Shown piece after piece: positions 12,201 to 23,349 of a DNA stretch of 64,000 nt. The notes beneath the pieces were generated by a model. That model saw only the letters and a list, made by a program, of their open reading frames with translations, was not told the origin of the DNA and searched no databases. The position numbers were made by a program, and so were the translations under genes. The DNA is taken from the NCBI GenBank assembly GCA_029747015.1, contig JAKOGI010000005.1:1230191-1294190 (forward strand), written 5' to 3'. This DNA is from Carnegiea gigantea. Lineage: Eukaryota > Streptophyta > Magnoliopsida > Caryophyllales > Cactaceae. Within the stretch, counting starts at the first letter, position 1; every line of letters starts with the position of its first letter.

Positions 12201-15200
12201 TGTGGGACAAGAGTGTGTACCACTTGGTGTCTTCTTTTTGTGGAGACTTCTCGATCACTTGCATTCTTCAAACGGTCGAGAGTGGTTTCGCTTGGGCTTT
12301 CACAGGTGTGTATGGCACTCAATCTAGGACTGAGAAATTGAGATTTTGGGAAGAGCTCCGTCTTATTAAGGACAAGTGGTCTGGGCCTTGGTGTGTAGGA
12401 GGGGATTTCGATGAGATCTTATACCCCCACGAAAGGAGCTCGGGTTTAAGTCCCTCTAATTCTATGGGAGAATTCCATAGCTTTATTAATAGCTATGCTC
12501 TTGTTGATCTTCCGTTACAAGGGGGTGACTTTACTTGTTCTAGATATGGCGAGCTTCCAACCAGTTCAAGACTTGACCGTTTTCTTATCTCCTTAGAATG
12601 GGAGGATCATTTTATTGACGCTATTCAAAAAAGGTTGCCTAGACCTCTTTCAGATCATTTCCCTATTTGCTTAGAAAATGGGCCATTTCGGAGGGGGAGA
12701 ATTCCTTTTAAATTTGAGAATATGTGGCTTGAAGTTGAGAGTTTTGGAGATCTTATTAGAAGATGGTGGGAAGAGGCTAGTGTTGAGGGACATGCTAGTT
12801 TCATGGTTGCGAATAAATTGAAGGTGATCAAAGCGGAAATCAAATGGAATAGAGAGGTCTTTGGGGTTATCAAGATTCGAAAATACAACATCATGAATTC
12901 TTTAACCCACTTGACGTAAAAGAGGAAACTTCTGGTCTTTCTAATGAAGAATTGGACCAGAGGAAAGCTGACAGAGAAGAGCTAGCGAAAGTCATCCTTA
13001 TGCATGAGATATCCTGGAGACAAAAGTCGAGGGCATTGTAGCTTAGAGTTGGAGATCGGAATACTAGATTTTTTTATAGAGTAACTAATTTTCGCAGGAA
13101 ATTCAACTCTATGTCTTTTGTGATTGTAGATGGAAACCGTTTTGAGGATTGTGACGAGATGAAGTCTTCCATCCATGGGTTCTACAAACCCCTCTTTACT
13201 GAGTCTGAAGCTTGGAGGCCAAAGGTTGACAACTTGAGGATGCCCTCCTTATCAGTCTCTGCTAGAGAGGGGCTTCAGTTGGAGTTCTCAGAGGAGGAAA
13301 TTTTTAAAGCTCTTTATAATTGTTGTGGCGATAAATCTCCTGGCCCAGATAGTATGACTATGGCTTTCCTCCAGGCGAATTGGGACACTTTTAGGAGTGA
13401 TGTTCTAAGGATGTTTTCAGAGTTTTACCACACTGAAAAATTTGTGACAAGCCTCAATGCTACTTTTATTGGATTGATTCCTAAGAAAGCCAATGCAAAG
13501 GATATTAGAGACTACCGATCGATCAGTTTAGTCGGTTGCATTTACAAGCTTCTTTCTAAAGTTTTAGCCCAAAGATTGAGAGGTGTCATAGGGTCTCTTA
13601 TCTCAGAGAATCAGAATGCCTCTGTAGGAGGCCATCAGATTCTGGATGTCGTTCTCATCGCAAATGAGCTTATTGACTCTAGAATCAAGTCCGAGATTTC
13701 GGAAGTTGTCTGCAAGTTGGACATTGAAAAGGCCTATGACCATGTCAATTGGGAATTTTTGATGTATGTCTTAAGTGGAATGGGATTCAGGGAGAGGTGG
13801 ATCACTTGAATTCGACAATGCGTCTCTTCGCCTTCCTTTGCCATACTTGTCAATGGTTCTCCTACAGATTTTTTCTCAGCTTCTAGAGGCCTTCGCCAAG
13901 GGGACCCAATCTCTCCACTTTTGTTTTTGTTGGTCATGGAGGTTTTCGCGAGGATGTCTCTCACAGCCACTTCAGCAGGTCTCCTATCTGGGTGGGCCGA
14001 AGGAACGTAACTACCATTAATGTATCCCATCTTCTCTTTGCTGATGATACAATCATTTTTTATGACAACGATTGTGAGCAGATGGTGAATCTGCGTTGTA
14101 TTCTCATTTGGTTTGAAGCAGTGTCTGGTTTACGAATCAACTTGGCTAAAAGCTCTACTTTGCCAATGGGCCAGGTGAATAATATTCAATTGCTAGCGGG
14201 TGTGTTAGGATGCACTGTGGATTCTTTTCCTACCTACTATCTTGGTCTCCCTCTTGTAGCAAAATACAAAGATAAATCTATCTGGGAGCCAATAGTGGAA
14301 AGATTTGAGAAAAAGCTCTCTGAATGGAGAGCTAACTATCTTTCCAAGGGTGGTAGACTCACTCTCATCCGAAGTATCCTTTCTAGCATGCCCACTTGCT
14401 TCCTATCTCTTTTTCCGATACCGGCGTCAGTGGCAGCCAAGTTGAAAGCCATTCAAAGGAAATTTTTTGGGGCTCTTTCAGTGCTGATTTCAAGTATCAT
14501 TTAGTGAGATGGGATATTGTTAAGCTTTCCATGTCAGAAGGAGATTTGGGAGTTAGAGACCTGAAGCTTTTTAATGAGGCTCTGCTTGGTAAGTAGCTAT
14601 GGAGATTCATGAATGAGAAGACCAACCTTTAGAGGAGGGTGATTTGTACTACGTATGGTGAGGAGGGGCTTGGGTGGTTTCCCCCTAAACCAAATGGTCC
14701 TTATGGAGTAAGCCTTTGGAGGTTTATTTGTAAAAGATGGGATAGATATTTTCCTCATCTTTTTTTTGAGGTGGGCGCTGGCTCTACCATTTTGTTTTGA
14801 CATGACTGTTGGTGTGAAGGTGCTCCTTTGAGGGACCTTTTCCCTTCTCTTTATACTCTTGCGGAGAATAAAGAAGCGACTGTGGCTGCTTATTGTGACA
14901 ATTTGTCGGGGCTGTGCATTTGATCACCTATTTTTATTCGTGATGCCTTAGTGGATGACGCCTCCCTTATAAGCTTGCTTATTAAGCTGAATGGGATTCT
15001 TATCAGCCAATCCTCTCTTAATTCAATCAAATGGGATCTCAAGCCTAAAGGGAGCTTCACGGTGAAGTCTCATTATATAAGGCTTGCCTGTATGCCTTCT
15101 GCACCTTTGCATCGAATATGGGGAATGTGTTTTCCATGGAAGATCATTTGGAAATCTCTGACTCCGTTTAGAGTGTCTTTTTTTGTTTGGGAGGCTACCC

Positions 15201-18200
15201 GTGACAGTATTTTAACTTTCGATAATTTGCAAAAGAGGGGTAAGATCTTTGTGAACTGGTGCCCGTTATGCAAGGTTGCAGCAGAATCGGTGAACCACTT
15301 ATTGCTTCATTGCCCTTTTGCAAGAGCTCTTTGGGATCTAGCCTTTAGTTGCTTGGGAATTTCTTAAGTTTTCTCCAATTCTATTTCAAAACACCTCTAT
15401 GCATGGGAGGGCTTTTTGGGTAGAAAAGCGAAGAAGAAGATTGCTAGATTATTTCCTCATGCAATTTTTTGGAGTATTTGGCGTGAAAGAAATAGAAGAG
15501 TCTTTGAGGGTATGGAGATGCCACTTCAATGTTTTAAACATTATTTCATCAAGGCTCTCTATTTTTGGGACAAAGGGATCTTTCGTTACTCTTCTCTTAA
15601 TCACTTAGATTTTGTGGATTCTGTGCATATGGGATGTGTGTAGTCTTTTGTAGGATGCTATCTTTGCATCCAGTCTTTTGTTAATGAAATATATCTATTC
15701 TTTTCCTGATTTTTAAAAAAAAAAAAAAAAAAGAAGCAGGCAAACAGCCTAGCAGCTTTTGGGAACACCACTATGGCACAGCGAAATCTATGGAAGAATT
15801 AACTCTAGCTGAACATATGCACTATACACTAAGGAAGCAAATTATACAGCAAGATTTGACACGACCATCGGTATTGTACTCAAATTTTTCTTCTTGGAGT
15901 TGGATCTAGAAGCAAAGCACACAAATTAGTTGAGAACAACCAGGTAGCTACATCCTACTAGTTAGAAGACAGGAGAAATAAGAACCCAGAACAACACCTA
16001 CTCCATAGTTGTAGTAATCAGTTGATCAATCCATCATATTACGCCTTCTCAAAAAAGAGTTTTCATCATACTACTCAATACTCATCCTACTAGTACTCTC
16101 AAATTTTTTGGAGACCCCCCCTTTTCATGTTTATATTTTTTCAACTTAATCTCAAAAGAGATTTTCGAGATCATTTCATCCCTTCGTCACTAGCTAGGGA
16201 GCGCACCAATCTATTGGTATCAACATTACTCAGACACAATTAGTTGAGCAGCTACATATCAACAAGGCGACTCGATCTTTGTCCTACTCGTATAAAGAGG
16301 AAATGGCCTCGCCCAGTTATGAAATCCTTGGAAGAAGAGGATAAATGATAAATCGCTGGCAGGGAATCTATGTGGGTCATTCGCGTTCTGCTGATGAAAA
16401 CAGTTTCTCCATCCACAATCTGAAGTGCCACTTGACCTGGTTGTAGACATGCATGCTCCTTGGAACCCCTCCTCACCGGGACAGATTTAGGTCCGAGGGG
16501 CGGCCAACAGCGAAAAATCAATAATAAAGAATCTCCTCTACGGTAAGCGTAGCGAATAGGGGATACTAATTCATTGATGGAGCCACTGAAATTGAAACGG
16601 CAAACCATATCAATTAAGTACTTCACTGGCATGTTAGTTTTTTCCATGATGTGTAGTGAAGACTTCACTTGCATTTAATCAAAACCACATACACTAGCAA
16701 TAACTAAGCTATGAAGCAAGACGTATAAGATAAACAAAAGTGGTTGTACTTTGGAGGGTACATTACATAAAGTACAAGCAGTCATAAAATCAAGACGCTT
16801 TCGATGATCACATTCCTATCTAGTTTCCAAATACCATTAAGCTAGAATAATTCTTCATGTTTGGCAAACTATTCTCACAAGAAAATGAGAGTCACAGCTC
16901 CAAAAACAACAGTCAATAACTTCAATAACAATCTGCAAGTTGTCTTTCGAAGAGCAATATAGCCGAACACTAAGGAAATCAATGACAAGAACCAAAAACA
17001 TAAACAGTTATGACACACATATGAGCATTGAAAAGTAGGGGCTGCACTTACGCATGTTCACGTGTAATTTTACACTTGGAACAAATTCTGATAACAGCTA
17101 CCCAGCCAACATCCCCACATATCTCACAAGGTTTCTCCTACAAGGGAAAAGAAAGCAGCATAATAAATTTTCAATCTGTAAGCGTCATATCTTTGTTCAG
17201 TTGCTTGGAAGACAGGACACACATCATCATCAGTTGACATAAAAAAATAATGGATCCTCATTCACATTTGGGTCAGTAAATGCCACATGAAAAATATTTT
17301 AAAGATAGCATTTTCACAAATTAATCACTAAAAAGCTGCTGATTGAAATGAGTTCCAAAGAAGGGCAGCTACTTAATATCTTCCATCCTGAAGTAAGTAC
17401 CGTACAACTAAGCCTGCAATACAATTTTTAGTGTGTTTACGCCTTGCAATCAATCAAGCAGCTGCTTTGCATTTTGTCACAGAAGTTTTGAACAGATGTA
17501 TATGCTTCGTTGTGATTAAATAACTGCATTAGGTCTGCTGGTTCTTTGGCAAAGAAAGACTTTTGGTGGGATGCAAAGGAATCATCAGACAAGCCCCCCC
17601 CCCCCCCACACACACACACACACAAAAGAAGAAAAGAAAAGGACACTAATGTGATTTATTCCTGTCTAGCCTTTTGAACAAGGGGGTGAAGTAAGAAAGT
17701 GGTACTAATGATGGGATTTCTAAAGACTAAAAGCATTCTACATGACATGAGAACACTAATGTTAAGACAATCTAAGTAAAGCCTGATTCTCCTAAGCATT
17801 GCGCCATTCTGTAAATCCCATCTCCATTCTACCTAAAAGCATATACGCTGCCATAATCAAGATATAATGAATGAAGCATGGGAGCAGATTTTCAGCAAGG
17901 CAAATGAGCTATCCAAACCAACTAATGGGAGTCAGCCTTCAAATGATCGGGTCTAACTCAAAGGAACATAAGCAAACACAAAAAGACATGAAGAATCAAA
18001 GCCATAAATGTTACCCTCGCAGAGCTAAATAGAGCTTAGGTATGATAGAGTGACAGAAAAGGCAAGAGAGGGAACAAATAAAAAAATTACAGAAGTCCTT
18101 CATCGAAATGAAAATTGAGGAACTTAATTCCATAACACACTTCTCTAGATGTTTAGGTATTAATAAAGAAGCCAAGTACTCCAGCAGCTCCACTTCCTTA

Positions 18201-19870
18201 AAATCGTGCAAAGCTTTCAGCAACAACTATATATTGACAGCAGAGCACAAAAAGCAATAGGCTGTGTGGATACTGGTCGATGAATATTATATTAAATAAC
18301 AGCATGAAGCTAAACCTGTAAATTTCCAACCTGGACACAGAACCAAATAGAAGTGTTTAGCCGTACACCTTCACCCTCTTTACAGTTTAACACTGCTTGA
18401 GATACAGTTCACCATACTGCTAGGACCACACTTCGGTGCCTAATTCAGTGCTTCCTACTTACAAGATTGTAATTATATTAAAGATTCACAGGCAGTATAT
18501 ATCATATAATCAAGGAACATAACGCCTCAGGCTAGTAGTTGAGGTTAAGGTACATGACTATAGCAATCCGAAGTTACTGATCCCGGTGAAATTATTCAGA
18601 CATTGGTTTATTAGCCTTCAAATAACTCATCCAATAGAAAGGGTATAACAGAAAATTTTTCACCAAATTATCCAATTTATATGCAGAAAAGGATGCGGAT
18701 GAAATAGCGTTATCAGCAAACTAAGAACACAATAGTCAAACTTAAGCTTCACCAAGCTCCATTTCAACCAATACTGGAAACAGAAATAGCAAATATAAGT
18801 AACCCGATGAACCATTAGAGAAATGAAATCTACATTAGAAATCAAACCACTAAAAATAAATGTCAACAAAAAAGAAGGGGGTAATAACCAGGGGACCCCC
18901 TGACAACTAAAAACATAAAATGTGTTGAGCATACAATGTAATGCATGAGAGTTTGATCTCCTACTTCCATTGTTTTAAAACGAATTTAAAAATTGCAAGC
19001 AGGGGTTTACGAGGTCGTCATAAAACTATGTCAGGAAAAACGGCTTCAAGAACTCCCCCCCCCCCCCCAAAAAAAAAAGGACAGACTCTTTCACATGCTG
19101 GAAAAATGAGGCCATTGGAAAAACGGAGAAGCCAAATAGATGGGGAAAAAGAAATATCAAAGCCAAGTACAGGGGAAGAAAGCTGAATAATTAAAAAGAA
19201 GAAACATTTAATCTCAATAAAATAAAGATTAAGCAACATATTCTTAGGGTTTTGTGATGTCGTCCAATACAGACCTGCAATCCCAGAATCATCAAAATAA
19301 GCAAACCCCTTATACAAGCCCGAGACACTAATCTACTTTCCCAAAACTCCATTAAAATACCAAGAAACTCCTAATGTAAAGGCAAATAAAACAAAAACCC
19401 ACCTCTAAGTTCTAACCCACGAAACATTAACTTCGAATTCCCACATTCATACTTTCAAGACCATACCCACGAAAGCAACATGTACAGAGTACCCAGAATA
19501 AGATGCATGAGCAAATGTCAAAAAAACCTTCAAATTAGGGCAAATTGATCAAGACCCAGTGCATTTCAGATAAATAACATCACATTGCTCAATCATCTCA
19601 TCCCTTCCACCAAAAATAAAGATCAGAATCAACCCCACCCCACCCAAGCCCACACCCACCACCCAAAAAAAAAAAAAAAAAAAAAACCACACAAGCAAAA
19701 ACCCACTTCAACTAAGCAATGCCGGTTGCCTAGGAGAAAGTTGAGCAAGTGTAACACACAAAACGGGATTAACAAATACTTAAGGGGGAAATTTAATGAG
19801 AAATAACAAAGAAAGAGAGCATAAACAATTATATTCATAGGGCTTTGTGAAGTCCTTTTACCTTGTCCAT
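3246..19870 (-). CDS. PHD-finger protein with AIPP2/PHD1-type domain (chromatin reader)
   Basis: Eleven exons splice in consistent phase into 618 codons plus stop: 19870-19862, 17137-17052, 11533-11442, 11362-11027, 9493-9350, 8271-8116, 5256-5232, 5050-4958, 4590-4366, 4253-4129, 3811-3246. Residues 7-51 form a complete C4HC3 PHD finger: C7-C10-C22-C25-H31-C34-C48-C51, including [17 protein letters not shown] and EKWVCEEC. Residues 314-443 form the domain seen in plant AIPP2/PAIPP2 and PHD1-like proteins ([54 protein letters not shown]). The C-terminal 175 residues are acidic and Pro-rich. Such proteins read histone methylation and act in transcriptional repression in the nucleus; that role is inferred from the family. 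The start MDKEKPCEIC is supported by an exact donor after three codons. The 25-nt seventh exon is the least certain. Intron 2 (5.5 kb) splits the zinc finger and contains a LINE. Confidence 0.85.
5257..8115. repeat. Intron 6 of the PHD gene, with degenerate repeats and a 71-bp tandem duplication
   Basis: No exon with family similarity was found in this 2.86-kb intron. From about 5570 to 6760 it holds GC-richer text with broken reading frames and internally similar stretches (AAGACTTTCTGGTTG-like lines near 5700 and 5815), which looks like decayed retroelement coding sequence. A 71-bp unit starting GCAGTTCCCC is repeated in tandem at 6241-6311 and 6312-6378 with a single visible mismatch near its start, so that duplication is recent. 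A T8G13 run lies at 7374-7394. Confidence 0.4.
10268..10387 (+). mobile_element. SINE fragment (TS/Au-like 3' part)
   Basis: The line AGAAACAGCCCTTC followed by AAGGTAAGGTTGCC, then CCCTTCACCCCCTGCC and GGATTTGGTTAT, follows the order of the conserved 3' half of tRNA-derived plant SINEs of the TS/Au kind. The tRNA-related head is not seen. It lies in intron 4 of the PHD gene. Confidence 0.5.
11686..11713 (+). repeat. Homopolymer pair C13A15
   Basis: Thirteen C are directly followed by fifteen A. Similar pairs recur in the window (see findings). It lies in intron 2 of the PHD gene. Confidence 0.9.
11881..12050 (+). repeat. 86-bp tandem duplication at the LINE 5' end
   Basis: The text GATGTTAGTGCCTTAT and the following TTAGACT...AATGTGAGGGGCATTAA occurs at 11881 and again at 11967, a period of 86 bp. 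The first copy breaks into CTATGACAAAGC, the second continues into the endonuclease frame. It sits exactly at the truncation point, which suggests that it arose during insertion. Confidence 0.75.
11985..15366 (+). pseudogene. LINE ORF2: endonuclease, reverse transcriptase and zf-RVT tail, broken
   Basis: The endonuclease part starts with SWNVRGIND, continues with [16 protein letters not shown] and SRLDRFLIS and ends with [12 protein letters not shown], so the catalytic Glu, Asp and His motifs are present. The RT part shows [26 protein letters not shown] and [18 protein letters not shown], then [12 protein letters not shown] (active-site motif FADD) near 14037-14072. The C-terminal zinc-binding tail has CPLC and HLLLHCPFA near 15260-15320. 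The frame is interrupted by a TGA after GFRERWIT at about 13807, by frameshifts between the RT blocks and near 14470, and by further stops around 14597, so no functional protein can be made. The RT motif RPIS reads RSIS. Confidence 0.88.
16252..16674 (-). other. Unidentified 140-codon open frame in intron 2 of the PHD gene
   Basis: An uninterrupted frame on the minus strand encodes a basic protein with [32 protein letters not shown] and a C-terminal [17 protein letters not shown] do not recognise it. The segment is clearly richer in G+C than the intron around it. It could be a piece of organellar DNA, a retroelement remnant or chance. It is not an exon of the host gene: the PHD finger is completed by the exon at 11533-11442. 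Confidence 0.3.
17138..19861. other. Intron 1 of the PHD gene
   Basis: This 2.7-kb intron separates a nine-base coding piece (ATG GAC AAG) from the first half of the PHD finger. It contains a C14 run followed by CA repeats (17594-17624), a C14A10 pair (19055-19078), a GGTT...AAGG line resembling a SINE near 18535, and a C-rich plus A21 tract (19635-19685). A possible acceptor at 19275 could define an alternative leader exon; its reading has no similarity to the family. Confidence 0.5.
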
Positions 19871-20100
19871 ATTCCCCTGATTCTGTGGTCTTTTCGCTGC
19901 AGATGGGGAGAGAGAGAGAGAGAGAGTTGGGTCGCAGTAGTGAGGATTTCGAAAGGACGATATGGAGAAAATGAAAAGACCAACTGGGGTTCTTTTTAAA
20001 AAGAAGGGGGAACTTTTAGTCACTAATTATCTCCTCCATTGCTCTGGAATTTGGTGGGCAGTGAAGGGGGAAGAGAGAGACTGAGAGAGGACGAGCAATG
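19871..20100 (-). promoter_or_regulatory. 5' leader and proximal promoter of the PHD gene
   Basis: Upstream of the ATG at 19870 the transcript sense has a CT-rich leader with a (CT)8 run (19910-19926). Ordinary AT-rich DNA begins beyond about 20110. The transcription start cannot be fixed from the sequence. Confidence 0.4.
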
Positions 20101-20339
20101 ACCAATCGGTCAGCGTCAAAGGTATGTACGGCTGCATTTATCAAAGTACTTCTTTTTAATTTAAAAAATAATGAATGTCCCAAAATAAATACTTGTTAAT
20201 TATTGGTAGTATTAAAATTCATCTTTCTCTTGCCAGAATAAATAATATATTAAATGATTGGTGTGGGTAGCTTAAATTTTAGGGCTGACAAAAATCTCTT
20301 TAATCTGATTATCTGCATTTATCTGTTTTGGAAAAAAAA

Positions 20340-20790
20340 CATGTACAGTCACTAAATTTATGTCCGAATTTAAAATTCGAACAACCGAACATGTCCGAAT
20401 TTAAATCTGAGTCGGGTTTGAGTTTAGACATTTGGATTCAGGTTGTCCGGATTTTGAACGGTTTCGGGTTCGGACAAATTCAGATAATTGGACAATCGAG
20501 TTCAGACATCGAACAACTACGTTCATGTGTAATTTTAGTCCGAATTCTTTAGAAAATTTTATAAAAACAAATTTAGACAATCCCGTTCGGGTTCGATCAC
20601 ACAAAATTTCGATCGTAATGTCCTAAAATCATATCACAAATTCAGACATTCGGACAACCGAATCTGAATATCGGACATTCGGATCCAGGTCTGGTCAGAG
20701 TGTCCGATTTATAATCCGGTTAGGGTCAGGGTATGAAGTTTGTGTCCAAATATCCGATTTGCCTAGACTCGAATTTTTGCCAACCCTGAG
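20340..20790. repeat. Degenerate short repeats of TTCGGA/TCCGAA type
   Basis: The words GTCCGAATTTAAA, TTCGGACAA, CGGACATTCGGA and AACCGAA recur in both orientations through about 450 bp. There is no convincing coding frame. It resembles an old, scrambled tandem repeat. Confidence 0.4.
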
Positions 20791-20853
20791 CTTAATTAAA
20801 GGCTGATAGGAGTGGGTATCGGGTGATGTGAGAGAATGAAATGTTAGAGTTTT

Positions 20854-21938
20854 GCCACATGGCACGGTGTGGCCGTGCCACGTGTCGCGGCCGGCTGTGC
20901 TTGGTTCGTCCTCCTTTCGTGGTACCGGCAGAATTTTGGCACGGGGTCCCTGTGCCGCCGAGCACGACCGTGCCACTTTAGCGACTCGCGAATAAAGCCT
21001 CGGGCACGAGCAGTTCGAGGGCATGCTTAGTTCATGCTTTAGTTTTTGTTCTAGTTTTCTCTCAAAAAGCTTTCCTCTAGGCGATTCTTAGGTTTATTTT
21101 AAATATTGAATATTTATACTTTCGATTGTACTTTTAAATTGAAGGCTCGGTTGTACCTTGAATTTATGCAGTTTATTTCAGGTTCTCTCTCAATTCTCTC
21201 TTCCTCTTGTTCTTTAATTGTTTTAGGTTTGAGTATAATGTCGATTGATTTGGATTGTATGATTGTTGTTCCAAACATGATTGTAGGCTAAATCTTTCAA
21301 CTTAGGTTGGGACTAACACCGAATATGTATTGTTGATCTATGAACTAGCCCAATCCATGCTTTTCCCTTTGTTTGTAATTGCGAATTCCACTATGCACGC
21401 CACCTGTTCGATGAAATGCTAGAAAGAACATTCATCCTTTTTATTGGGGTTTAGGGAAGCGTTGAGAGACGGAGCCTTTACCTAGTGCGACTTAGTACAC
21501 GATTAGGGTTTTAACATGAGAATAGTTAAGCTTTAATTGGGATTTGAGATTGTAGATATTGTAATCCTTCGACTTTTAGTCCCATGAAAATAGGCGACTA
21601 TGGTTCTACGATTAGTCTTCGACCCTTGACAGAGGGAGGAGATGGGCTTAATTAGCAATCTATCCATTCGTGATGCATGCTTAGGATTGTTTGATTGGGT
21701 TAGTATCTGATTCACCAGCATATTTGTGCCGTTAATTCCAACATGTGTGCCTTCCATTCTGCTGTTTGATTCACTGTTTAATCGTCTAAATTCCTTAGTT
21801 TAATTCTCAAAAACCCCTATTGTGATCACCTAGCTTGAGTTGTCTAATTAGTTCCGGTAATTGAAGCCAAATTCCCTGTAGATTCGACCCGTATTTGTCG
21901 GTTGCTAGCTACGGCTACGCCGCGCACTTGCACTTGCG
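20854..21938 (+). mobile_element. Inverted, both-end-truncated LTR fragment of the gypsy element
   Basis: This segment is the reverse complement of most of the LTR at 21946-23349: it reads CCACATGGCACGG near its start and GTTGCTAGCTACGGCTACGC near its end. It lacks the first ~300 bp and the last ~30 bp of the LTR. It abuts the 3' LTR with only a few bases between, giving a long palindrome. Confidence 0.85.
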
Positions 21939-21945
21939 ATGATCA

Positions 21946-23349
21946 AAAACTTGTTAGTAGTTTTAATTACCGCAAGTGCACGGCGTAGCCGTAGCTAGCA
22001 ACCGGCAAGTACGAGTCGAATCCACAGGGAACTTGGCTTCAGTTACCAGAACTAATTAGACAACTCAAGCTAGGTGATCACAATAGGGATTTTTGAGAAT
22101 TAAACTAAGGAATTTAGACGATTGAACAGTGAATCAAACAGCAGAATGGAAGGCACCTAGGTTGGAATTAACGGCACGAATATGCTGGTGAATCAGATAC
22201 TAACCCAATCAAACAATCCTAAGCGTGCATCACGAATGGATAGATTGCCAATTAAGCCCATCTCCTCCCTCTCTCAAGGGTCGAAGACTAATCGTAGAAC
22301 CATAGTCGCCTATTTTCATGGAACTAAAAGTTGAAGGATTACAAGATCTACAATCTCAAATCCCAATTAAAGCTTAACTATTCTCATGTTAAAACCCTAA
22401 TTGTGTACTAAGTCGCACTAGGTAAAGGCTCCGTCTCTCAACGCTCCCCTAAACCCCAGTAAAAAGGATGAATGTTCTTTCGAGCATTTCATCGAACAGG
22501 TGTCGTGCATAATAGAATTCGCAATTACAAACAAAGGGAAAGCATGGATTGGGCTAGTTAATAGATCAACAATACATATTCGGTGTTAATCCCAACCTAA
22601 GTTGAAGGATTTAGCCTACAACCATGTTTGGAACAACAATCATACAATCAAAATCAATCGATATTATACTCAAACATAAAACAATTAAAGAACAAGAGGA
22701 AGAGAGAATTGAGAGAGAACCTGAAATAAACTGCATAAATTCAAGGTACAACCGAGCCTTTAATCCAAAAGTACAATCGAAAGTATAAATATTCAATATT
22801 TAGAATAAACCTAAGAATCGCCTAGAGGAAAGCTTTTTGAGAGAAAACTAGAACAAAAACTAAAGCATGAACTAAGCATGCGCTCGAACTGCTCGTGCCC
22901 GAGGCTTTATTCGCGAGTCGCTAAAGTGGCACGGTCGTGCTCGGCAGCACAAGGACCCCGTGCCAAAATTCTGCCGGTACCACGAAAGGAGGACGAACCA
23001 AGCACAACCGGCCGCAACACGTGGCACGGTCAGGCCGTGCCATGTGGCGGCCGGTTGGCTTGGTCCGTTTTTCGCCGTTCGGTTGTGCCGCGTCTGTCCG
23101 ATTTCCCTAGACTTCTATGCAATGCTTTTTCGTGACTCAAAGTCGCCTCCTTGGCGCTCATTTCTGCTGAATATTGTTCATCTTTGTGTTTCTTCGATAA
23201 AGTTCCTGAAAATACCGAAATATGCTGTATAAATGAAAAGTATGCAGAAGGAGGCCGATTTGACTCTCCCTTAATGCAATTAAACGTGAAAACGGGGGAG
23301 GAATTGGGTCAAATAGAGGCTAAAAATATGACAAAATAGAAGTTCATCA
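21946..23349 (-). mobile_element. 3' LTR of non-autonomous Athila-like gypsy element
   Basis: It begins (minus strand) TGATGAACTTC at 23349, directly after the purine-rich AGCGTGGAGGCG, and ends in AACAAGTTTT. It is about 1404 bp, equal in length to the LTR at 27645-29048, and differs from it only by scattered substitutions (for example near 22013 and 22030). It contains the GC-rich module with GTGGCACGG at about 22927. Confidence 0.88.

Larger units (their letters stand above)
11876..15730 (+). mobile_element. L1-type LINE retrotransposon, 5'-truncated, in intron 2 of the PHD gene
   Basis: A 3.85-kb non-LTR element lies antisense to its host gene. It is flanked by a 14-bp target-site duplication, AAGAAGCAGGCAAA, at 11862-11875 and 15731-15744, and ends in a poly(A) tract (15715-15732). 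It begins just before the endonuclease, so ORF1 (the nucleic-acid chaperone) is missing. The order endonuclease, reverse transcriptase, zinc-binding tail is that of plant L1 elements. Confidence 0.92.

Noticed and set aside
16660..16712. Candidate second PHD half starting A-Y-C after an acceptor near 16704
   Set aside because: It runs into a stop at once. The exon at 11533-11442 gives AYCMKV and WVCEEC in the right phase.
19190..19275. Extra exon of the PHD gene after the acceptor at 19275
   Set aside because: Its reading has no similarity to the family, while the nine-base first exon joins directly to EKPCEIC. It could only be an alternative leader exon.
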